From NCBI RefSeq assembly GCF_012641275.1, contig NZ_JABAIA010000001.1:1054001-1118000 (forward strand): a stretch of DNA of 64,000 nucleotides. Reading direction: 5' to 3'. This DNA comes from Chitinophaga varians. GTDB taxonomy: Bacteria; Bacteroidota; Bacteroidia; Chitinophagales; Chitinophagaceae. This document shows positions 44,101 through 53,924 of this stretch, piece after piece. Made by a program: the position numbers and the translations under genes. Positions within the stretch are counted from its first letter, which is position 1. Each line of letters begins with the position of its first letter. The notes beneath the pieces were generated by a model. That model saw nothing but the letters and a program-made list of their open reading frames with translations. It was not told where the DNA came from and searched no databases.

Positions 44101-47100
44101 ACCGGAGGAATCTTTCATGCGCCGGTCGGGGCCAAGGTCCACTGTCACTAACGGCAACAGGGTTACCTGTTTGGTGATTGTGTAGATAGTGTCCTTCAGA
44201 TCAAAGCCCTTCCACATTTTCACGGTGTAGGTACCAGGCCCGGGGAACTGATGGTCCACCACAAGGGAAGTATCTGTAACAGGTCCGTCGCCAAAAGACC
44301 AATGGGTTGGTCCTCTGTAGCCTCTGAAATGATAAGTCACAAAACGGACCAGGAACCGTCCGTTATTCTGTGCAAAATCAAAATTATCCCATACGCCGCC
44401 ATCCTTTACATGTACTGTGTCCACACCGGTATAGTGACTGGTGGTTACTTTGGCATAGTAGGTGCCCGGCGCAGTAACATTCAACTGATGGCCGCTGACA
44501 ATACCAGGGTACCATACGCAGTTAACAGCGGGGTCATTGAGATAGGGAGCATTCAGTTTTAAAGCGATGGTCGGGCCCATAAATGTGGTGTCCGGTCCAA
44601 GGTCCAGCTCCGGCCATACCTTCACCTGCTCTTTGATTTGATGTAACTGGCCATCTGATGTTTTTGACAACATAGTTACCTCATATGTTCCAGGTACCTG
44701 ATAGGAGTAGGACATTTTTCTTTTTTCGACACCGCCCAGTTTTACCATATTGCCATCGCCCATCAGCCAAATGGTGCTGTCCAGCAACGGCATTTGTGAA
44801 GTGTTTTCAAAGTATATTTTTGTGGCACTTCCTTCAGCTGCGTAGTAGTTCATGGTCCCTTCAGGGTTAGTGCCAACGGTGGGCAACACCATGATGGTAT
44901 CTGTAGAGGAAAAACCATAGGCAGAGGCTGTAACCGAATAAGCGCCAGGCAAGGTAACCGTAATGCTCCTGCTGGTAGCGCCGGTAGACCATTTCCAGTT
45001 TACCTCGTTGCTGGTACGGTAAAATGAGTCCAGCAGCGCCTGGCCACCGTCCAGCGTAAGCTGCTGGCTGGCTGGCATTACTACATCAGGTCCGAGGTCT
45101 ATCCTTACAGGAGGAGCGATGTATATTCTTTTACGGGCAGTGTCCAGCGGATAAAGGCCTCTCCACATTTTCACATCGTAATACCCGGGAGCAGCATAAG
45201 TATGCGGCAGGTTCAGGCCCGTGTCAATGCGAGAACGGTCTCCGAAATCCCAGTGCGCTGCACCCTGGTATTTTACAGATTCGCCGGCGGCAAATATCAT
45301 GGTGAGTTTACCATCTGTACTCCGGCCTGTATTAAAGAAATCAGAGAAGGGCGTATTGTCTTTCAGCACCACAAGGGTGTCTGTAGTCGTAAAGCCGTCA
45401 GCTGTAATAACTTTGGCGGCGTAGGTACCATATCCCACTACCTTCAGCTCGGGCATGTCCAGGTTTCCGGGCTGCCAAAAACAGTGTACACTGGTATCGC
45501 CATAAAAAGGCGCATTAGGCCTTAATATAATCGGCATGCCCCTGAAAACCAAGTCCTTTCCCAGATCAAGGTCTGGCCATACAGTTATTTGCCGTCTTAC
45601 GGAATCCACCATGCCGGTAGCAGTATCGCGTGCTGTCAGTGTGACCCAATACTTTCCGGCAGCTGCATAGGTGTGGCTGACGTTCATACCGGATTCACCG
45701 GTAGCATCACCAAAACTCCAGCTATATAGCGGTGTCTTGCCGGGAGTACCTGTGGACGTGGCGGTAAAGCGGACAATGCGCCCTGCTTCCTGTTGATAAG
45801 TCAAAGCGGCTTTCAGGACCGGTGCGGTCACAACAACGGACAGCTGCGCTGAATCGCGCCTGCCTTTTGAATCTTCCCGATAAACTGTTACCAGATAAGT
45901 ACCAGGGCGCTGAAAAACATGCGTTCCAAAGTCTCCTGTAAATGTAGTATTGTCGCTAAAAACCCATCGGTATGTGCTGGGGCTATAATAATTGCTCTGA
46001 GTGCCAAAAATGTATGTCAGACTGTTCTCGTCGTGGCGCTCCACGATATTCATACGAAACTTATCCAATACCAGCGTATCAGAATAGGTCCAGGACGGGT
46101 TTAAAGAGCAAGGGGTTACCCTTACCCAATACCTGCCTGGCTCCGTAATGTCTATTTCCTCGGTGGTTGCACCAGTAGACCATTCTACTTTAGCGGGCGG
46201 CATCAGATAAGGCGGGCGAAAAGCTTTGGACCGGTCATATGATACCCTGAATACATCTCCCACATGGATAGCCGAATCTTCTATAAGTCTTACCCTGTCG
46301 GGCAGAAAAGATTCATAGAAAATGATTTTTTCCACTGAATCTTTCCGGCCAGACTGGCTGGTAACAATTAACTTTACCTGATTAGGACCCTCCTGAAGAT
46401 AAAACGATGGCGGAACTAATTGCGACGACGTGATATTGTTATTCAATACCCATTTGGTGTCAACTATTCCACCTGTTCCATGCGACATACTCTCCAGATA
46501 GGCTACACCACAATTCACCGTTGACGAATCAACTATTCTAAAGTCAGCTTTCAAATAGTCTTCCGTTTTTATATAGATAGTATCCCGGATATAACGGTCG
46601 CAGTTTGCCGAAGTGGTTTGCCGGATGTACATTCCCGGAGATTTCACTTCTATGCAATCACCATCGAATGTTCTTTGCTGAAATTCCCAGCGATGACTGA
46701 CAACCGTATTTTCCATCGTAGGCGCACATTCCGTAAAAGGATAAGCGTCAGCGGACACAAATTTATCTCTCGGCGGAAATCCAAACAACACCCGTGTGTC
46801 CACAATATTAATGGGGGTCGTCAGGGAATCGTAGCTCCCGTCTTTCTTTTTAATCCAAATCCGGATGGCTTTATCTCCGTCTGTGGGGTACCTGGCGCTA
46901 TAAGTCCAGTTGGGCAGGTAGCCTTGCCATCCCAGTCCATCATCCAGGTTTACGGCGCAACTGTCCACATCAGTGTAGGCATAGGGCACATAAAACTGAA
47001 ACATAGCCCTGTTGCTGAAACAATCTATGCTGCGGGACCAGTTGAGGACGATCGTGTTAGCAGGTGTTTTGGGCGTTGCTGCCGAAGCATGCCAAGGGAT

Positions 47101-47142
47101 CAACCCAAATAATAAAACAAACAATAGTAAAAATCTATTCAT
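41194..47142 (-). CDS. Giant PKD-repeat surface protein with T9SS sorting signal
   Basis: Started at MNRFLLLFVLLFGL (47142), it has 1982 residues with a signal peptide (about 1-21). The body is built of alternating PKD domains (WxFGDG...HTYAxPGxYxV motifs, about ten) and DLGPD-type beta-sandwich modules (W-S-TG-x-T...PGxYxLxA). It ends in a type IX secretion C-terminal domain (VYPNPSSGAVYLQL...GLYYVQV). It should be exported through the outer membrane and held at the cell surface or released. Adhesion or glycan binding is plausible; gliding-linked adhesins share this make-up. Two adjacent modules near the C-terminus are almost identical in DNA. Confidence 0.88.
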   Translation of the reverse strand: MNRFLLLFVLLFGLIPWHASAATPKTPANTIVLNWSRSIDCFSNRAMFQFYVPYAYTDVDSCAVNLDDGLGWQGYLPNWTYSARYPTDGDKAIRIWIKKKDGSYDSLTTPINIVDTRVLFGFPPRDKFVSADAYPFTECAPTMENTVVSHRWEFQQRTFDGDCIEVKSPGMYIRQTTSANCDRYIRDTIYIKTEDYLKADFRIVDSSTVNCGVAYLESMSHGTGGIVDTKWVLNNNITSSQLVPPSFYLQEGPNQVKLIVTSQSGRKDSVEKIIFYESFLPDRVRLIEDSAIHVGDVFRVSYDRSKAFRPPYLMPPAKVEWSTGATTEEIDITEPGRYWVRVTPCSLNPSWTYSDTLVLDKFRMNIVERHDENSLTYIFGTQSNYYSPSTYRWVFSDNTTFTGDFGTHVFQRPGTYLVTVYREDSKGRRDSAQLSVVVTAPVLKAALTYQQEAGRIVRFTATSTGTPGKTPLYSWSFGDATGESGMNVSHTYAAAGKYWVTLTARDTATGMVDSVRRQITVWPDLDLGKDLVFRGMPIILRPNAPFYGDTSVHCFWQPGNLDMPELKVVGYGTYAAKVITADGFTTTDTLVVLKDNTPFSDFFNTGRSTDGKLTMIFAAGESVKYQGAAHWDFGDRSRIDTGLNLPHTYAAPGYYDVKMWRGLYPLDTARKRIYIAPPVRIDLGPDVVMPASQQLTLDGGQALLDSFYRTSNEVNWKWSTGATSRSITVTLPGAYSVTASAYGFSSTDTIMVLPTVGTNPEGTMNYYAAEGSATKIYFENTSQMPLLDSTIWLMGDGNMVKLGGVEKRKMSYSYQVPGTYEVTMLSKTSDGQLHQIKEQVKVWPELDLGPDTTFMGPTIALKLNAPYLNDPAVNCVWYPGIVSGHQLNVTAPGTYYAKVTTSHYTGVDTVHVKDGGVWDNFDFAQNNGRFLVRFVTYHFRGYRGPTHWSFGDGPVTDTSLVVDHQFPGPGTYTVKMWKGFDLKDTIYTITKQVTLLPLVTVDLGPDRRMKDSSGITLDAETAVDPVFKGDREISWKWSTGETSRVVTLKLPGVYSLTATRYGISSVDTIEVLPPLSNNPTGSMTYTSKPGDASKLYFENTSQITGLSDTRWSFGDGTGDYLTSSRTIEHTFAQAGTYTVTMQSQTNDGYRFTITEQVKVWPPLDLGPDVTYNGPTIELKVNDPYFYDPAVNVVWYPDVVSGKYLRVNKAGTYYAKVTAPHYEGVDTIHVLKGTFVDDFSYAVNTGNRLSYNFAPYVAPGDARTPYWLFGDGSPKDSGTFVTHVFPAYGDYRVKMWKGAGNGDTIIKIVKVMPVLVPDFSYTVNANTKEVTFTNVSQNMDEGQFRSEWEFGDGATGVLDGKSNLTITHRYAATGSYRVRMKVRDNIAGTGDTTKQITIAGLPLPPTAGFTAMRAIDGKYTMNFTNTSVVKTGNASAFWTFGDGTSAVSWNTAHTYAAPGSYLVKLLVTDSLGIRDSVINTVYIRPRISINLGPDTVLRDGQPILLEGYDAIGGAMNDIYWLWSTGDTTHRLQINTPGTYWLRATMYGQTVADTIVVTLPHVGPTAGFEAKRANDGLYTMNFTNTSIVKTGNASASWSFGDGTSAVSWNTAHTYAAPGSYLVKLLVTDSLGIRDSVINTAYIRPRISINLGPDTVLRNGQPILLEGYDAIGGAMNDIYWLWSTGDTTHQLFVSAPGTYWLRATMYGYTVSDTVIVKLPAALPPVVDSNAAVVQVKDSVPVTVTFPVARNADNVYTIQLANADNGPVPGARAEAPVVTDIVSFPSTSSRVSANVKLPDNLPCGKQYRIRVMSSSPAESSAWSQPFEVKNMPAIPLIAQRGDTLESSVAGAYQWYRNGLPVQGATSRAIRAKADGSYQVQVSAGGDCNAISAPLAMVITGLEEARLTASVLTVYPNPSSGAVYLQLEKQPAQPLLIHVYNTSGRIVHSLLMKDKQTVMDLGHMPKGLYYVQVSGREKQKPVLISIQ
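42104..42807 (-). repeat. Recent in-frame duplication inside the PKD-protein gene
   Basis: Bases 42104-42333 and 42578-42807 are direct repeats 474 bases (158 codons) apart that differ at only 3 of 230 positions. Similarity continues at a lower level on both sides, so the unit is one PKD plus one DLGPD module. Confidence 0.9.
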
Positions 47143-47258
47143 ATAGGGACCGGTATAGGTAAACAAAAAATCGTATAAAATTATATATATTTTAAACAAA
47201 ATTTATCTTTTATTACCATCTGATAAGTTGGCATATTCCCGCTCCGGAGAAATTACCG

Positions 47259-47266
47259 TATGTTTG
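47259..47266 (+). promoter_or_regulatory. Candidate -7 box for dnaG
   Basis: TATGTTTG matches TAnnTTTG; the dnaG GTG start follows 20 bases later, so the leader would be about 14 bases. No TTTG at the right distance upstream. Confidence 0.35.
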
Positions 47267-47285
47267 CAGTTGCATTGATCAAACC

Positions 47286-49259
47286 GTGATATCTCAACAA
47301 TCCATACAACAGATCCTTGGCCGCATTGACATTGTGGAGATTGTGGGTTCTTTTGTGAAACTGAAAAAGCGGGGCGCCAACTACATGGGCCTTTGTCCGT
47401 TTCACAACGAGAAATCCCCTTCTTTCACCGTATCACCCAGCAAAGAGATCTATAAATGCTTCGGCTGTGGCAAAAGCGGCAACGCTATCAGCTTTGTCAT
47501 GGAGCATGAGAAGTACTCCTATGTGGAAGCCATCAAATGGCTGGCACAGAAGTACCAGGTAGAGATCGAAGAAACAGAGGTAAGCCCCGAGCTGCGGCAG
47601 CATCAGCTGATGTCTGACAGTCTGTTTATTATCAACAGCTTCGCCCGGGAGTATTTCACCGACACGCTTTTTAATACAGACGAAGGACAGAACGTAGGGT
47701 TAAGTTACTTTGAAGAACGTGGCTTCACCGAAGAGACCGTCCGTAAATTCCAGCTGGGCTACTGCCTTAACCAGCGGGACACCTTTGCTCAGACAGCACT
47801 GTCAAAAGGCTACAACCTCGAATACCTTCAGAAAACGGGGCTGGTGACCATCCGTAACGAGCAACCGGCCGACAACTACCGCGGCAGGGTCATCTTCCCG
47901 ATACATAACCAGTCGGGCAAGATCCTCGGCTTCGGCGCGCGTATCCTCGTCAAATCAGACCGGGCGCCCAAGTACATCAACTCCCCCGAGAACGAGATTT
48001 ATGTGAAGAGCCGGGTACTGTATGGTACCTATTTTGCGCGGCATGCCATTGATAAACTCAATGAATGCCTGCTGGTAGAAGGATATACCGACGTGATATC
48101 CCTGCACCAGGCAGGCGTGGAGAACGTGGTCGCCTCCAGCGGCACCTCTCTTACACAGGACCAGCTCCGGCTCATTAAAAAATACACCAACAACCTCACC
48201 ATCATCTACGATGGTGACAGCGCCGGTATCAAGGCAGCGCTGCGCGGCCTCGACATGGCCGTGGAGGAAAGCCTCAACGTAAAGCTGGTGCTGCTGCCCG
48301 ACAAAGAAGACCCGGACAGTTATGTGCAGCGCATTGGCGCCGCCGCTTTCCGCACGTTCATCGAAGAAAACAAGCAGGACTTTGTGCTGTTCAAACTGCA
48401 GTTGAGCATGCAGGAAGCCGGCAACGACAGTACAAAGAAATCGCAGCTGGTCAACGAGATCGCGGAAACCATTTCCAAGATCGACAAGGCTGAAGACTTC
48501 ACCCGGCAGCAGGACTATATCCGGCAGTGCAGCCAGCTGCTCAAAATCGATGAACAGGGGCTTATCGCGCTGGTGAATAAATTCATCCGGGAAAGGCTGG
48601 TCAAACGGGAGCAGGCCATTGCCCGCAATGCGCCATCACCGGCAGAGCAGGACGACGCCCTGAGCGATGAAGCCATTGCCGCCATGGAAGCCGCCGAAAC
48701 CGGCGTTTCCATTTCCTCGCTGCTCAACAAAGATGAAAAGCAGGAGAAGGAACTGGTGAAAATATTGCTGCGTTTTGGCGATAAACCATTTAGCGAGGAA
48801 GAAAACAATACCGTAGCCGACTATATTTTCCATCTCCCCTATGATTTTGAATCGCTGGCAGACAGTGAGATGGTGAAACGTATCCTGCGGGAATACAAAC
48901 AGCTGTACGACGAAGGCAGCCTGCCCGACAAAAAATGGTTCCTGTACCACCAGGACCCTGATGTGAGCAAGTTTATTGCGCTGATACTGGAAGACAAGGA
49001 AGCGGAACTGAGCGTTAACTGGAAGGAGCGTTTCGAGATCGATACTGTTTATGGAGATAATGCCTATCTGAAAGACACGATATCCACCACCAATTATCTT
49101 ATTCTCCGGAAGATCAAAAAGCTGATCACCGAAAACCAGGAGGAAGCGGAGAAAGCCACCGAAATGGACCAGGTGATGCGCTGCCTGGAGATGCAGGTAC
49201 ACCTGAAGGCCCTGGAAAAGGAGCTTACCCAGGGCCTCGGTACCGTTATTTTCAAATAA
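47286..49259 (+). CDS. dnaG: DNA primase DnaG
   Basis: A 657-residue primase starting at GTG (MISQQSIQQILGRIDIVEIVG is the conserved N-terminus). The CHC2 zinc finger has Cys37, His40, Cys58 and Cys61. The TOPRIM catalytic core includes ECLLVEGYTDVISLHQAG and IIYDGDSAGIKAA. The C-terminal helicase-binding region (about 450-657) is present. It makes RNA primers at the replication fork. Its stop lies 3 bases from the stop of the convergent folA gene, leaving no room for a terminator. Confidence 0.95.
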   Translation: MISQQSIQQILGRIDIVEIVGSFVKLKKRGANYMGLCPFHNEKSPSFTVSPSKEIYKCFGCGKSGNAISFVMEHEKYSYVEAIKWLAQKYQVEIEETEVSPELRQHQLMSDSLFIINSFAREYFTDTLFNTDEGQNVGLSYFEERGFTEETVRKFQLGYCLNQRDTFAQTALSKGYNLEYLQKTGLVTIRNEQPADNYRGRVIFPIHNQSGKILGFGARILVKSDRAPKYINSPENEIYVKSRVLYGTYFARHAIDKLNECLLVEGYTDVISLHQAGVENVVASSGTSLTQDQLRLIKKYTNNLTIIYDGDSAGIKAALRGLDMAVEESLNVKLVLLPDKEDPDSYVQRIGAAAFRTFIEENKQDFVLFKLQLSMQEAGNDSTKKSQLVNEIAETISKIDKAEDFTRQQDYIRQCSQLLKIDEQGLIALVNKFIRERLVKREQAIARNAPSPAEQDDALSDEAIAAMEAAETGVSISSLLNKDEKQEKELVKILLRFGDKPFSEEENNTVADYIFHLPYDFESLADSEMVKRILREYKQLYDEGSLPDKKWFLYHQDPDVSKFIALILEDKEAELSVNWKERFEIDTVYGDNAYLKDTISTTNYLILRKIKKLITENQEEAEKATEMDQVMRCLEMQVHLKALEKELTQGLGTVIFK

Positions 49260-49262
49260 ATT

Positions 49263-49757
49263 TTACTGATTGCGTTCCCATACCTGGAAAGAGAAGGCAT
49301 GGTCGTTTTTCTCGTCTGCTTCGTGGCGTTCATCGCGTACGAGCGTCCATTCGCTGCCATGGATGGCCGGGAAAAAGGCGTCTCCGGGCACTACTGCGTA
49401 TACCCGTGTGAGGTAGATGCGCTCTACCAGGTGCCAGGCCTGTTCAAATATCTGGGAACCGCCGGTGATAAACAGCTCCTCGCCTTCGAATGTTTTTGCT
49501 TTGGCAATGGCCTCATCGATGGAAGCCTCCACATATACGCCTTCCGGCCGAAAATCCGTCTGCCGCGTGATGACGATGTTAGGTCTTCCCGGCAGTGGTT
49601 TTCCAAGCGACTCAAACGTTTTTCTTCCCATGACAATGGGTTTGCCCAGCGTAGTGCTTTTAAAGTACTTCAGGTCGGTAGACAAGCGCCAGGGCAGTTG
49701 ATTGTTGATGCCGATCACATTGTTTTCTGATGCGGCCACTATAATAGATACCCTCAT
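49263..49757 (-). CDS. folA: Dihydrofolate reductase
   Basis: The 164-residue enzyme has SIIVAASENNVIGINNQLPWRLSTDLKYF (substrate and NADPH site, with the Trp-Arg-Leu loop) and GKPIVMGRKTFESLGKPLPGRPNIVITR, as in DHFR. It reduces dihydrofolate made by thymidylate synthase. It starts one base after the thyA stop, forming the classical thyA-folA pair. Confidence 0.95.
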   Translation of the reverse strand: MRVSIIVAASENNVIGINNQLPWRLSTDLKYFKSTTLGKPIVMGRKTFESLGKPLPGRPNIVITRQTDFRPEGVYVEASIDEAIAKAKTFEGEELFITGGSQIFEQAWHLVERIYLTRVYAVVPGDAFFPAIHGSEWTLVRDERHEADEKNDHAFSFQVWERNQ

Positions 49758-49758
49758 A

Positions 49759-50580
49759 TCAGATGGCTACGGGTGCTTTAATAGCAGGATGGAATTGATA
49801 ATCCACCAGCTCGAAGTCCTCATACTTAAATGCGAACAGGTCTTTCACCGCCGGGTTGATTTTCATGACCGGCAGCGGGAAAGGTGTTCTGGTCAGCTGC
49901 AGCTGCGCTTGTTCCATATGGTTGCTGTACAGGTGCACATCACCGAAAGTATGGATGAAGTCGCCCGCTTCAAGGTCGCACACCTGCGCCATCATCATGG
50001 TGAGCAGCGCATAGGAGGCAATATTGAAAGGCACGCCCAGGAATACGTCTGCGCTGCGCTGATAGAGCTGACAGCTGAGTTTGCCCCTGGTTTCGCCTTT
50101 GGAAGCATCGGGAGGTGTCACATAAAACTGGAACAGGCAGTGGCAGGGGCTGAGCGCCATCTTATTGAGGTCGCCCACATTCCAGGCGTTCACAATAATG
50201 CGGCGGGAGTCCGGGTTCTTTTTGATCGTTTCCACCGCGATGGTGATCTGATCGATCGTTTCACCGGAAGTGGTTTCCCAGCTGCGCCACTGTTTACCGT
50301 ATACCGGGCCCAGGTCGCCGTTTGCGTCTGCCCATTCATCCCATATGCTGACGCCGTGTTCTTTCAGCCAGGCGATATTGGTATCGCCTTTCAGGAACCA
50401 CAGCAGTTCATATATAATGGACTTCAGGTGTAATTTCTTAGTTGTCACCAATGGAAAGCCTTTGCTAAGATCGAACCTCATCTGATAACCAAAACAGCTG
50501 GTGGTACCGGTACCGGTGCGGTCAGTTTTAACAGCGCCTTCCTTGATAATATGTTGTAATAAAGTGAGATATTGTTCCAT
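49759..50580 (-). CDS. thyA: Thymidylate synthase
   Basis: Started at [11 protein letters not shown] (50580) it has 273 residues, close to E. coli ThyA (264); the 15 codons upstream are not family-like. [12 protein letters not shown] binds phosphate, and the nucleophile Cys lies in [13 protein letters not shown]. Late [22 protein letters not shown] and a conserved HIYSNH-like HLYSNHMEQ are present. It methylates dUMP to dTMP using methylene-tetrahydrofolate. It is the first gene of the pair with folA. Confidence 0.96.
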   Translation of the reverse strand: MEQYLTLLQHIIKEGAVKTDRTGTGTTSCFGYQMRFDLSKGFPLVTTKKLHLKSIIYELLWFLKGDTNIAWLKEHGVSIWDEWADANGDLGPVYGKQWRSWETTSGETIDQITIAVETIKKNPDSRRIIVNAWNVGDLNKMALSPCHCLFQFYVTPPDASKGETRGKLSCQLYQRSADVFLGVPFNIASYALLTMMMAQVCDLEAGDFIHTFGDVHLYSNHMEQAQLQLTRTPFPLPVMKINPAVKDLFAFKYEDFELVDYQFHPAIKAPVAI

Positions 50581-50904
50581 AATCAGGCGGCAAGTTACGA
50601 GAAAAATATAACCTAAATAAGTCAAACAAAAAAAGTGAAAGTCAGCCTGATTTTTCGTAAACTGACATTCAAAATAGCCAAAAGTTACAACAACAGCTTA
50701 ACAGACGACTACGAAGACCACTATCGGAAGGTGTGCCCACGATTTGAAAAGCCTGATATTCGCCATTGCCGGTAGCAGAAGATAAGATGGATTCAACCAA
50801 AATCGAACTTGAACTCAAACGCCATATTTCCCCGTTCACCAAAATCTTAGTTACGCTATCGTGATTACGCCACTTTCATTTTAATCTAAACCAATTTTCG
50901 TGCT
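50581..50904. other. 324-bp region between thyA and the SusC-like gene
   Basis: No gene is seen in this divergent gap. It must hold the promoters of thyA-folA and of the SusC-SusD pair, but I find no convincing -33/-7 combination on either strand. Confidence 0.4.
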
Positions 50905-53898
50905 ATGCTTCTACCAAAATCCAGTATGCTGGTAATGCTGTGCTTATGCAGTACACTTGCCTTATTTGCGCAACAAAACATTTCGGGCAGGATCAAGGAT
51001 GCCGCCCACGGCAACGCTATCCCCGGCGCCACTGTGCGCGTGCCAAACACCAACAAGGGAACCATGACGGACATAGACGGTAAATACACGATCAGTGTAC
51101 CGGCCTCCGTGTCAAAGCTGATCATCAGTTATACCGGCTACAAAACACAGACCGTATCTATCCCTCCCGGCGCCACCACGCTGAATGTCTCACTGGAAGA
51201 AGACCTTGCCCGTCTCGATGAGATCGTGGTGACCGGCCTGGCCACCAATATCAAACGCAGCAACCTGGCCAATGCCGTAGCCACCATTTCGGGCAAGGAA
51301 CTGAACGGCGTGGCACCGGCACAGACCTTCGACGCCGCCCTCAGCGGCAAGGTGCCCGGCGCATTGATCACCGCCAACTCCGGCGCCCCCGGTGGCGGCA
51401 TCTCCGTGAAGCTGCGCGGTATCACCTCCGTCTTCGGCAACTCCCAGCCGCTGTACGTAGTGGACGGCGTCTTCTTCAATAACAGCAGTATTCCTGCCGG
51501 CCTGAACGATGTCACCGGCGCCGCCACTGCCGGCAACCCCAACAACCAGGACAACCCGTCCAGCCGTATTGCTGACCTCAACCCGGAAGACATTGAGAAC
51601 ATAGAAGTGCTCAAAGGCGCTTCCGCGGCCGCCATGTACGGCGCCAAAGCAGCGGCAGGCGTTATCATTATCACCACTAAAAAAGGCAAATCCGGTAAAA
51701 CGCAGGTCACCCTCAACCAGGAAGTGGGCTTTGCGAAAGTACGCCACCTGGTGGGCGTGCGGAAATTTACCGCCGAAACAGCCGCCGATCTGGGAGGCAG
51801 CGCCACCAGCACCGACCCTGATGTGATCGCCGCCCGCGCAGCCATGAAAGCCCAGTTTGAAGCCGCCCAGGCTGCCGGTAAAATCTATGACTATGAAAAA
51901 GAACTGTTTGGTGAAACCGGCCTTATTCTCAATACCGGCGTTTCCATGAGCGGCGGTTCAGAGAAAACCACCTTCTACATGGCTGGCAACCGCAGACAGG
52001 AAGACGGCATCGTTAAACATACCGGCTACTTCAACAATTCATTCCGTCTGAACGTCAATCATAAAATAAATGATCGTTTATCCGTTGGCGTTACTACCAA
52101 TTTTATCAACTCCTCTTCCGACAGAGGTGTCACCAACAACGACAACAACGGCGTATCACTTGGCGTGGCCCTTTCCACCACGCCCGGATTTGTGGAACTG
52201 CATCCCAACTCTCTCGGTGAATATCCCCGTAATGCCTTCGCCGCTTCCAACCCGATAGAAACGCGCGACAAAATGATCAACAACGAAGGCGTAAACCGTT
52301 TTGTAGGCGGCGGCAATATTGAATACCGCATCCAGCAAAGCAACCACTCCTCCACGAAAGTAGCTGTGAGAGCGGGCGTGGACTACTTCAACCTGAAAAC
52401 CATCGCTGTATTCCCCCGCGATCTTCAGTTTGAAGAAAAGGCCCAGCAAGGCCATTCCATCCAGGGAAATACCAATAACCTCAACACCAACCTCCTGGGC
52501 TTCATTGCCAATACCTGGACACCACACGAAAAACTCAGTCTCACCAGCACCGCCGGCGCTACACTGGAAACCGGCTATATGGACAATATCGTGACCGTGG
52601 CCACCAACCTGGTATCTGGTCAAACCAACCTCGATGCCAGTGGTAACACCAGCACCCGTCAGTTCCGGCAGAAATACCGTGACAACGGTATGTTCATCCA
52701 GGAAGACCTCTCCCTGATGGACGCCTTCACGCTCAGTGCAGGCGTGCGTTTTGACCGGTCCACCAACAACGGGGACTATCTCAAATATTACGTCTTCCCC
52801 AAAGGCGCCTTCTCCTGGAACATCTCTAAAATGCCTTTCTGGCATGTGGACAAAGTAGACAACCTGAAAGTGCGTATCGCCTACGGCCAGTCCGGCAACG
52901 TACCGCCTTACGGCAGTAAGTTCACCGGCATGCTGGGCAGCAACATCGGCGGTTTCCCCGGCGTACTGGTAGATAACCTGCTGGGCAATCCCAACATCAA
53001 ACCGGAAAGACAGTCCGAACTGGAAACCGGTATCGACTTCAGCCTGTTCAACGGCCGTGTGTCACTCGAAGCCACTTACTATAACAAACGCATCTACGAC
53101 GTATTGTTAAGACATGCCATCCCCTCTTCCACCGGTTACGCAACAGAATGGAAGAACAGTGGCGACCTTACCAACAACGGTGTGGAACTGGGTCTGACCG
53201 TTATCCCTGTCAATACCAAAAATTTCAAATGGACGTCTAACATCAACTGGTGGAGAAACCGTTCCAAGATGACCAAGCTGATTATTCCGCCTTATGCTAT
53301 TGGCGCGTTTGGCGCATCACTGGGCACTTTCTATCTGGAAGAAGGGCAACCGGTGACCCAGATCAAAGGTATTGTGAACAAACAGCTGGTGCTGATTGGT
53401 AATTCAGAACCGAAATTCCAGATGAGTTTTTACAATGACCTTACTTTCCTGAAGGACTTCTCCCTGCGTTTCCTCATTCACTGGAAAAAAGGCGGCGATA
53501 ACATCAACCTGAGCCAGTTGCTCAATGATGGCGGCGCCACTTCTCCCGACTATGATGATCTGATCAACGGCGTGAAAGCCGGTGCATACAGGCCAGGGGC
53601 CGGTGCCGGCGTATATGTGCAGGACGCTTCCTATGTGCGTATCCGTGAGATCGGCCTTTATTACAATGTTCCGCTGAAAAATACCAAAACCATTAAAGGT
53701 ATTCGGCTGGGCATTTCCGCCAATAACTTTTTCACCTGGACAAAATATGTGGGGTATGATCCGGAAGTTTCCAACTTCGGCAGTAACACCATTACCACTG
53801 CGCAGAGCCGCGGCAGCAACGGTTTGTCTACCGGTGTGGACGTAATGCCTTTCCCCTCCAACAAAAGGGCCAGCTTCCATTTAGGCATCGATTTCTGA
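50905..53898 (+). CDS. SusC/RagA-type TonB-dependent outer-membrane transporter
   Basis: The 997-residue protein has a signal peptide (about 1-22), a CarboxypepD-regulatory-like domain (NISGRIKDAAHGNAIPGATVRV, about 25-100), a plug domain with the SusC-family LRGITSVFGNSQPLYVVDGVFF, and a 22-strand barrel ending in FHLGIDF. It imports a ligand (glycan or peptide) together with the SusD-like lipoprotein encoded 26 bases downstream. No glycoside hydrolase or sensor gene lies nearby, so the substrate cannot be inferred. Confidence 0.95.
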   Translation: MLLPKSSMLVMLCLCSTLALFAQQNISGRIKDAAHGNAIPGATVRVPNTNKGTMTDIDGKYTISVPASVSKLIISYTGYKTQTVSIPPGATTLNVSLEEDLARLDEIVVTGLATNIKRSNLANAVATISGKELNGVAPAQTFDAALSGKVPGALITANSGAPGGGISVKLRGITSVFGNSQPLYVVDGVFFNNSSIPAGLNDVTGAATAGNPNNQDNPSSRIADLNPEDIENIEVLKGASAAAMYGAKAAAGVIIITTKKGKSGKTQVTLNQEVGFAKVRHLVGVRKFTAETAADLGGSATSTDPDVIAARAAMKAQFEAAQAAGKIYDYEKELFGETGLILNTGVSMSGGSEKTTFYMAGNRRQEDGIVKHTGYFNNSFRLNVNHKINDRLSVGVTTNFINSSSDRGVTNNDNNGVSLGVALSTTPGFVELHPNSLGEYPRNAFAASNPIETRDKMINNEGVNRFVGGGNIEYRIQQSNHSSTKVAVRAGVDYFNLKTIAVFPRDLQFEEKAQQGHSIQGNTNNLNTNLLGFIANTWTPHEKLSLTSTAGATLETGYMDNIVTVATNLVSGQTNLDASGNTSTRQFRQKYRDNGMFIQEDLSLMDAFTLSAGVRFDRSTNNGDYLKYYVFPKGAFSWNISKMPFWHVDKVDNLKVRIAYGQSGNVPPYGSKFTGMLGSNIGGFPGVLVDNLLGNPNIKPERQSELETGIDFSLFNGRVSLEATYYNKRIYDVLLRHAIPSSTGYATEWKNSGDLTNNGVELGLTVIPVNTKNFKWTSNINWWRNRSKMTKLIIPPYAIGAFGASLGTFYLEEGQPVTQIKGIVNKQLVLIGNSEPKFQMSFYNDLTFLKDFSLRFLIHWKKGGDNINLSQLLNDGGATSPDYDDLINGVKAGAYRPGAGAGVYVQDASYVRIREIGLYYNVPLKNTKTIKGIRLGISANNFFTWTKYVGYDPEVSNFGSNTITTAQSRGSNGLSTGVDVMPFPSNKRASFHLGIDF

Positions 53899-53924
53899 TC
53901 ATCTGACTATTAAAACTGAAACAA

